In this document: positions 57,350-64,000 of the stretch, piece after piece
Position numbering within the stretch: position 1 is the stretch's first letter
How the letters are laid out: every line of letters begins with the position of its first letter
DNA from: Tetrastigma voinierianum
Taxonomy: Eukaryota > Streptophyta > Magnoliopsida > Vitales > Vitaceae
Assembly: GCA_016808115.1 (NCBI GenBank)
Contig: JAEQBH010003858.1
Coordinates: 186,001 to 250,000, forward strand
DNA: 64,000 bases
Direction: 5' to 3'
Notes under the pieces: generated by a model
Seen by the model: only the letters and a program-made list of their open reading frames with translations
Told to the model about the DNA's origin: nothing
The model's database searches: none
Position numbers and translations under genes: made by a program

Positions 57350-58174
57350 TATTGGATATGTTCATTCCAATTTATGTGTTAATGACAATAAAAGGACCAA
57401 AGAGAGATAATCTGAAATCATATCACACATGGCATTGTCGCCTTCATCCTGCAAATGAGAGACACATGACTGAGTTGCATAGTTGTGGTAGCTTGGTTTC
57501 ATTTGATTGTGAATCATTTGACAACTGTGAATCTTGCTTGTTAGGTAAAGATGACAGGATTGCCCTTTATGGGAAAGGGTGAACTTGATTGTGGACCATT
57601 AAACCCTATCTGATGTTTATGGTCTATGTCCATTAATGTCGGAGGTGGTTTCGTCTACTTCATTACCTTCATCGATGATCATTCATTAGGGTACTTGCAT
57701 CTTGTGAGATACAAATTTGAATTCTTTGGAGAGTTTAGAGAACTCAGAGATGAAGCAAAGAAACAATTGGGAAAAGTTTTCAAATCACTTAGATAAGATC
57801 CAAGTGGCGAATGCTTAAACCAAGAGTTTCTTGGTTATCTCAGGGATAATGAGACTTTATCCAAGTGAACTCCACTTCGCCCCCGCAACCTGATAGTGTT
57901 GTAAAAGGCGAAATCAAACCTTGTTAGACTTGGTAAAATTAATGTTGGGCAAGGCAGATCTACTCAAGTCACTTTAAGGGTATGGACTAACAAAGATCCC
58001 TGTTTTTCTCACCTGAATGTATGGGGTTATCCTGCTTAAAAGAAGCGAACTTTTTCAGACAAAGCTGGAGGATAAATCTAACAGGTGTTTATTTGTAGGA
58101 TATCCTAAGGAAGTTTTGGATATCGTTTCTACAAAACTTTGGAGCAAAATTTGTTTCTTTTAAAGGATACAGTC
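57350..58174 (+). pseudogene. pol: Integrase of copia-2, cut by the solo LTR
   Basis: SYHTWHCRLHPANERHMTEL at 57418-57477 and CESCLLGKDD at 57529-57558 form the HHCC zinc finger. VYFITFIDDHS-like sequence at about 57647-57685 holds the first catalytic Asp. VRYKFEFFGEFRELRDEAKK follows at 57700-57760. The sequence then reads GYPKEVL near 58095 and stops at 58174, where the solo LTR is inserted. Stops at 57582 and others. Confidence 0.85.
58170..58174. other. Target site duplication of the solo LTR, left
   Basis: CAGTC; repeated at 62203-62207. Confidence 0.9.
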
Positions 58175-58539
58175 TGTAACACCGAAGCCTTACTGGCGGT
58201 TTCGGACTTGTTTAGGAGTATATTAAAGCTAAATGGAATTTTTTGGAAATAAAATGATAGACAGAAAATTATCGAGAAAAGGGTAAATATGTAATTTACC
58301 ACTTGAGGACCCTAGTGGTCATAAATGGGAAAGACTAGGGTTAATGTATAAAATCTTGAAAATGAAATGTAAATGAGAAGGAGTTATGTGATTAAAAGCA
58401 ATTAGAGAGACTTAAAACCAAAAAAGGGTTTTATTTGACTTGGCCAAACATGGCCTAAGGACCAAATTGAAATTAAAAGAAAAATTAAACCAAAAAGTTG
58501 GATAAGATCAATTGGTCTCTCATTTTTGAGAGACCCAGC

Positions 58540-58630
58540 GTGAGAAGAGAAGAGAAGGGGAGAGAAGAAGAAGAAGAGGAAGAGGAAGAGAAGAAAGAAG
58601 AGAAGAGAAGAAAGAAAGAAAGAAGAGATT
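58540..58630 (+). repeat. GA-rich microsatellite in the solo LTR
   Basis: GAAGAAGAAGAGGAAGAGG and AGAAAGAAAGAAAGAAG runs; same relative place as the purine tracts in LTR B and LTR C. Confidence 0.8.
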
Positions 58631-59072
58631 TCGGTATGGAATCTAACATGATATGGATTACTTGGATTTCTTGTATGGATACATGTTTGTGGGTTGTGGG
58701 TTGTAAGAAACCTAACCCTAGAATGAATTCTTGTATGGAATCAAGAGTATGGAATCAAGAGTATAGAATCCTCCCTTTGAGGTTGGATTCATGGTTTAAT
58801 TGCATGTAATGGAGTTTGGGTTTAGAACAAACCCTAACTAACCTTCATGTTAGGGTTATGTATGGGTTAGGATTCATTTTAGAGTTGTTTTGGGAGTAAT
58901 TCATGATAGGTTTTTGGTGTAAGATAAGTATTGAAAGATGATTTGAGTAGAATAGAGGTTACAAGATGAATATGGAGTGGTTTTGATGTGTATATCGAGT
59001 ATTGAGTTGGTTTGGGTAGAAAAATATGGAAAAATGGGAGAAAAACCACCATTTCTGGGCATTTTCGAGGGG

Positions 59073-59122
59073 TGGTACCGGTACTACATTGATTCTGGTC
59101 GACTGGTACCGGTACCGGTACC
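59073..59122. repeat. GGTACC palindromic cassette in the solo LTR
   Basis: GGTGGTACCGGTACTAC at 59072 and GGTACCGGTACCGGTACC at 59105, separated by an unrelated 15 bases. GC-rich in an AT-rich setting. Confidence 0.8.
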
Positions 59123-60604
59123 AAATGTTCTATTTTGGACTAGTGTTAGTATTTTGGCCATAACTTGGTCATTGCTTATCTGATTTGAGTGATTCAAGTG
59201 GCTGGTTAAACTAGACTTCAAGGAGAACAAATCTCCCTGAAATAGGTACCTTCAAATTATGACTCTATTAGGCCCAGAAATTCACTCAAAGTGGGGCTAT
59301 GTTCAAGCCAATTTCTGGTTCGGTTTCGAACATAGAGTAGTCCCGGTTGTTTAGGTCATATCTTGAGTTTCGGTGCTCCGATTTGGGTGCTTTCAGTTGG
59401 AGAAGAGCCCTTAGCACCTTAGCTTCAAAGGAGTGAAAAGAACCAGTATCAAATATGAAGTTAAGACCCCCGAAAATGACAAGCGTGGAAACTAACATTC
59501 TTCTTGCGAGTCTTTACTAAATTCTTGATTTCTTTCACGGCTTGCAACATAATTCCTTCGTTAGGACTCCATTATGGGTATTCTTGGACTCTATAGAGCT
59601 CATTGAGGTCAGAATCTAACCATATGCCATTTAATGGCATTTGGTGCCCATATCTTGTCTGAAAATTGAAGTGTTATACCAAGTGTACTAATCGCTTGGT
59701 TAAAGTTAATTGGAATACATGGTAAGAAAGGATGTAGATATGAATAAGAAATAACAATATATGTAGATTTGAAATGTAAAGGAGCATAGATAAGAAAAGT
59801 ACCTACGGGTATCAAAGGAAGAGTCTCTATTCTATACTCCTACGGGAGATAAGATAGTCTGATAAAGTACAAGAAAAACGTACAAGTATAGGAATGTATA
59901 GGTATATGTCATAGATGATAGTACGATGAAGTACATGAAGATATAAGTTAACAAGATATAAAATGTTACAAGTAGATGACATGATATGAATATAAGATTA
60001 TATGATATGAATATATGATAGACATACCTAATTGAATAGATGGAACATGTTAGGAACACATGATAGAAATGCATAAATGCTAAGAACGATAGAGATAAGT
60101 AAAAGATGACAAAGCATAGGAATGAGTACATGTACACGAATGATAGGTATATATGAATATATAAACGAGTAAATGTATGCATGAGAAAAATATAGGAATA
60201 TTTGTATTATAGCGAGAAATATGAGGCAGTAATATGAGGTACCGTTAGGCATATATGAATATATGAATGAAGTAAATGCATGCATGATTAAAATATAGGA
60301 ATATAATGTATTATAAGAAATATGAGAACTATAACATGAAACTCTGAGATGAGAAACGAATCTGATTAAAGTAATGATAGTATATATTGCATAAGCAATC
60401 ATGATAACAATAGTTATTCATGCTTATGAAATATGTGCAGAAAATGTTTCATGATTACTTTGTGTCGGCCAGGGTAGATGGATGAAATAGGCATGCCTAT
60501 AGGGAAGATACAATTCTTTGCGACATACGAATCACGAGATATATCGAGGCCCGTTTGAATTCGATGACATAGATCCTGTTTGGATCACATAATACAGGCA
60601 TAGG

Positions 60605-60750
60605 TCATTGTCTTGTGCAATGATGATACCTTCGGGTATATACGGCCCCGTTTGGGTCATATAAAGATCATTGTCTCGTACAGTGATAGTACCTTCGGGT
60701 ACATACAGATAGAGATCACTGTCTCGTATAGTGATAGTACCTTCGGGTAC
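60605..60750 (+). repeat. Three-unit array of paired hairpins with TTCG loops
   Basis: Units at 60605, 60668 and 60716. Each has a first hairpin (TCATT/AATGA, TCATT/AGTGA, TCACT/AGTGA, nine-base loop) and a second hairpin (ATACC/GGTAT, GTACC/GGTAC, GTACC/GGTAC) with loop TTCG. Stem changes are compensated. Confidence 0.85.
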
Positions 60751-61398
60751 ATACAGTTATTTCCCGTATCCGCTTCTAAGGTATTCGCAGGCATGAACAT
60801 AAAAGAAAATGAAAAGTATAGGTAAAGGAAATGTATAAATTATATGATATGATATGAGAAGCATAACCTTCTTTATAAATGATAGTATAAATTCTGAGAA
60901 CAAAAATACGTATAGAAGGACATGAAAGTATAGAAAGTATATAAAAGTACAAAAGTATATGAAAGAATATGTAATAGAACATGAAAAGCATTTGAAAGTA
61001 CAGTATATGAAAATCATAGGAAAGTATAGTATATAAAAATTACAAGATGAAAATATAGAGAAGTACAAGAATATAGATGAAAGTATATGACAAAAGATGC
61101 AAGTACATGGAGTCACATTGCTACTAAATAACAAACAGGACAAGATTCCCTCTCGAATCTGTTGTGAATGTTAATTCTATAGTCATAGTGAAAACACAAA
61201 TGCAAAGTATACGACAATACAAGTTTGTATAAGAAATGTATATGAAAACTATAGTATATGAAAGCACATGAAAGTATATGTGAAAACCTATGACAGTATA
61301 TGATATGATAGTAAAGTATAAGCTCTGCACTCCTAAGAGAGATACGAAAGATGTGATAGAAATTCACATAATCTGAAAAGTAATGATATGATATGAAT

Positions 61399-61580
61399 AG
61401 AACAATAAGTTATAGAATGAATATGGAATATGCAAAGTATAGAAACAGGAATACAGTAAAAGTATAGATAGGAGATATGCCAAAGACATAGAACAATAAG
61501 TTATAGAATGAATATGGAATATGCAAAGTATAGAAACAGGAATATAGTAAAAGTATAGATAGGAGATATGCCAAGGACAT
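61399..61580. repeat. 91-bp tandem duplication in the solo LTR
   Basis: AGAACAATAAGTTATAGAAT starts at 61399 and 61490; the copies differ at only two or three bases, so this duplication is recent. Confidence 0.95.
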
Positions 61581-62202
61581 AGAACATGTAACGGAAAAGA
61601 TTGACATGCAATAGGAATATAAAGATGATAAGTAATAAAAGTTATATGAATATGTATAGATATATGAAATGCATATGTATAAGCTTGTGACGGTCACCAT
61701 CAGTGGTTGTCCATGCTTATGTTCCCACTAAGCGTAAAGCTTAGCACGAGTGTTCAATCCATGTAGATGCTGAAGAGGAGCGGGCGGGTTATCACGTCGT
61801 AAGCGGACGGCTTAGAGATAGGTGCTCACCGCATTGCTTCCGCAATCTCTGATGTTTTGTATTAGATATGTATATGTATAAGTGTTTGTATAAGATGTAA
61901 ACTCCAATGAAGGAATATGATTATATTTTTTGTATTAAAACTGCTACAAATATATTCAATAGTAAATGTACATGTATAAATGGGACTCAGTATATGTGTA
62001 TAGATTTTGATGGACACCACTCCGATGGTAGTTCTTTTGTATATGTAAATGATTTTTGTTATTACAGAAATTATTTGTATACCCACAGGTACAAGTTTAG
62101 CTCTGAGAAAGAACAGGTTAATGAGAGTCCCAGTATATAGTCTCGCGCCCCGGAACCGGTTCGGACCCGCCATTCGGGTCGGACGAGGATCCGAGCATGA
62201 CA

Positions 62203-63160
62203 CAGTCTTCTCAGAGAAATAATTTCTTCTAAGAGAAGACAGTGGGAGCAATGATGAGCTTGGTGAAGCAAAGTGCTTAAATAGACGCAAATCAACTGAC
62301 TTAATTTAAGGTTGTTATTCATGTTGATGAAGTAACAAGCCCAGATCCTCCCCAAAACCTGGCTTACATCGTATTAATGGTAGGATATGTACTGTTCCAA
62401 AGAAATATAGATTTCTCATAAGTGAATAGTGGAACGTATTGATCACAAAGATTGATGAGCCTACTACCCACGATGAATCTTTGAGTAACTCAGAACTTGA
62501 CACATGGCTTGAACCATGAAGTCAAGGATGGATTCCATGTGAATCAACCAAGAAGGGACTTTGGTTGATCCACCCGGAGGGATAAAACCTATGGTGGATC
62601 TTCAAGAAGAAGACGGACATGGAAGGTAAAGTGATTACCTATAAAGCTAGGCTTGTGGCTAAGGTTATCGTAAAAAACAAGGAATTGATTATGACGAAAC
62701 TTTCAGTCCAGTGACTATGCTTAAATCCATAAGAATACTCCTAGCTGTCGTCGCTCATTATGATTATGAGATATGGCAAATGGATGTGAAGACAACTTTC
62801 TTCAATGGAAACCTAACCGAGGAGGTGTATATGACATAGCCTAAAGGCTTCATATTTGGAAGTGGTAGTAAAGTATGCAAATTTCGAAGATCCATTTATG
62901 GGTTGAAGCAAGCATTTAGGAGTTGGAATATCCGATTTAAGGTGGAAATCAAAGAGTTTGATTTTTCACAAAATGTGGATGAGCCTTGTGTGTACAAGAC
63001 GGATAGAGGAGTACAGTCATGTTCCCAATGTTGTATAATGGATATTTATATTACTTAGTGGAAATGATGTCTCATTGGTCAATATGATATTATAGATACA
63101 ATCTATAAATATAATGGTTATCCAAGATCATTCTCCATGAAAGACCTAGTAGAAGCGACC
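62203..63160 (+). pseudogene. pol: Integrase end and RT of copia-2
   Basis: After the second CAGTC the first 250 bases are the decayed integrase/RT linker. Then YKARLVAK, a frameshift and DYDETFSPVTMLKSIRILLA-type sequence at 62640-62745. QMDVKTTFFNGN lies at 62777-62815 and RSIYGLKQAFRSWNIRF at 62889-62938. The YVDD catalytic motif expected near 63030-63055 is lost: the frame reads YNGYLY before EMMSHW. It cannot reverse transcribe. Confidence 0.85.
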
Positions 63161-64000
63161 TACATATTGTGGACATAGATCTATAGAGATAGATCGAGAA
63201 GGTTGCTTGGTCTTTCAAAGCATACATACATAGCAAAGATGCTAAAGAAGTTTAGCATGGGGCAGTCCAAGAGAGGATATGTCCCCATGGTTAGTGGGAT
63301 CACATTCTCGAAGTCTCTGTGTTCGCAGACACAAGATGAGAGGACACGCATGAGTATGATATCATATGCTTCGGCTATGGGATCGATCATGTACGCTATG
63401 TTATGTACTAGACCCGACGTATCATATGCTCTGAGTGTCACGAGCAGATACCAATCAGACCCGGGTATGGGTCATTGGGTGGCTGTCAAAAATATCCTTA
63501 AGTACTTGAGAAGGACTAAGGATGTATTCTTGATTAAAAGAGATGGGGATATTATAGTAAGATACCAAATGTTGATCTGATGGAGATGACTCTGAATCTC
63601 AATCAGGCTAAAAGTTCACTATGAATGACACGGTCGATTGGAAGAGTTAAGCAAGAATGATTGGATTATGGTGAATCGGGGCATTGTTCTTAGCGGCTAA
63701 AGGAAGAAATTTGGACAAGTAAGTTCATTTATGAACTACAACTGGTCTCTTACATTGTTGATCCGATACTGAAGTATTGGGATAACGATGGAGCCATTGC
63801 TAAAACTAAAGGAACCACGGTCTCATCAAAGGTCTAAACTAGTACTCAAAATGATGCCATTAGATTTGAGAAATCATTGGTGATCGTGATGTAAAGATAG
63901 AGATATGACCACTGGTCAGAATGCATATGATCTCTTAGTGAAGCCATTTCCCCAGAAGAAGTACAATTCTCATAAACTTGCCAAATGTATGAGATACAAA
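63161..64000 (+). pseudogene. pol: RT C-terminus and RNase H of copia-2, open at the window edge
   Basis: An open stretch has HTYIAKMLKKFSMGQSKRGY, then MISYASAMGSIMYAMLCTRP and DVSYALSVTSRYQSDPGMGH, then WVAVKNILKYLRRTKDVFL (63220-63540). RNase H follows with a degraded start near 63570, DGAIAK-type residues near 63787, and a PLVKPFPQKKYNSHK-like end near 63940-63985. Frameshifts at about 63575 and later. The polypurine tract and 3' LTR lie beyond the window. Confidence 0.85.

Larger units (their letters stand above)
58175..62202 (+). mobile_element. Solo gypsy LTR, 4028 bp
   Basis: TGTAACACCG ... GAGCATGACA with 5-bp direct repeats CAGTC and clean copia-2 coding sequence on both sides. The first 300 bp share block order with the LTRs of A (GGACCCTAGTGGTC, CAAACATGGCCTAAGGACC). 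No primer-binding site, polypurine tract, gene motif or internal copy of the LTR ends was found, so this is one LTR left after recombination. Orientation is taken from TGTAACACCG, by analogy with A. Tyr/Ile-rich minus-strand frames at 59800-61700 are translations of AT-rich repeats. The large size is unusual but known for some plant gypsy groups. Confidence 0.75.
52297..64000 (+). mobile_element. Ty1/copia element (copia-2), runs off the window
   Basis: Starts with a 1.7-kb LTR inserted in the pol of element M. Then a primer-binding site, an unusually long 2.2-kb leader with two kinds of repeats, gag, protease, integrase, a solo gypsy LTR inserted at 58175, RT and RNase H. The window ends in RNase H, before the 3' LTR. 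Stops and frameshifts run through all genes. Confidence 0.9.

Noticed and set aside
60613..60825. Plus-strand frame with repeated TFGYIQ
   Set aside because: The repeat is better explained as the DNA hairpin array; stems covary at positions that change the peptide freely.
59832..61700. Series of Tyr/Ile/Ser-rich minus-strand frames resembling multi-pass membrane proteins
   Set aside because: They overlap one another in several frames across repetitive AT-rich solo-LTR sequence, with repeated short motifs at DNA level; no protein family resemblance.
1..64000. tRNA, rRNA or CRISPR features
   Set aside because: No cloverleaf with both promoter boxes was recognised outside the SINE; tRNA-like TGGTATCAGAGC strings are primer-binding sites; the spaced repeats have no constant-length unique spacers as a CRISPR array would.

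Overview
This is nuclear DNA from a seed plant, probably a broad-leaved angiosperm. It is AT-rich and packed with plant-type retroelements: Ty3/gypsy chromoviruses with a chromodomain, Ty1/copia elements primed by initiator-Met tRNA (TGGTATCAGAGC sites), a plant L1-type LINE, a tRNA-type SINE, and small non-autonomous elements. I see no intact host gene, no structural RNA gene, and nothing prokaryotic. Every recognisable coding stretch is a decayed piece of a transposable element, with frequent stops and small indels. The species cannot be named from this sequence.

Layout. 1-1149: minus-strand gypsy LTR (D) inserted in gypsy element C. 1150-4845: 3' end of C (integrase, chromodomain), one full LTR, then a primer-binding site. 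4845-8490: copy 1 of a local segmental duplication, with a SINE. 8491-11600: AT-rich spacer with a 237-bp tandem repeat. 11600-13250: copy 2 of the duplication. 13251-29684: gypsy element B, which has lost most of its reverse transcriptase. Its 3' LTR is split by gypsy element A (18158-27828, 5-bp target duplication ATGTG). 29685-31300: spacer with a foldback repeat. 31310-35978: copy 3 of the duplication, carrying a non-autonomous element X (8-bp target duplication) that itself holds a small LTR element. 35979-46030: LINE ORF2 split by a minus-strand copia element (37509-44942, target duplication CCATT). 46296-52296: two abutting minus-strand gypsy LTRs (M1, M2) and the end of a gypsy pol gene. 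52297-64000: plus-strand copia element running off the window, interrupted by a 4.0-kb solo gypsy LTR (58175-62202, target duplication CAGTC).

The genes do not form a host pathway. In each element gag would have formed the particle, protease cut the polyprotein, RT/RNase H made cDNA and integrase inserted it; the chromodomain of the gypsy elements is thought to steer integration to heterochromatin. The nesting gives an order of events: the segmental duplication preceded X, and X preceded the small LTR element in it. B preceded A, the LINE preceded copia-1, M preceded copia-2, and copia-2 preceded the solo LTR.

The most unusual content is non-coding. Several LTRs and leaders carry arrays of short hairpins. 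In the solo LTR and the copia-2 leader the stems change in compensating pairs between units. Other LTRs carry GC-rich palindromic cassettes in otherwise AT-rich sequence.
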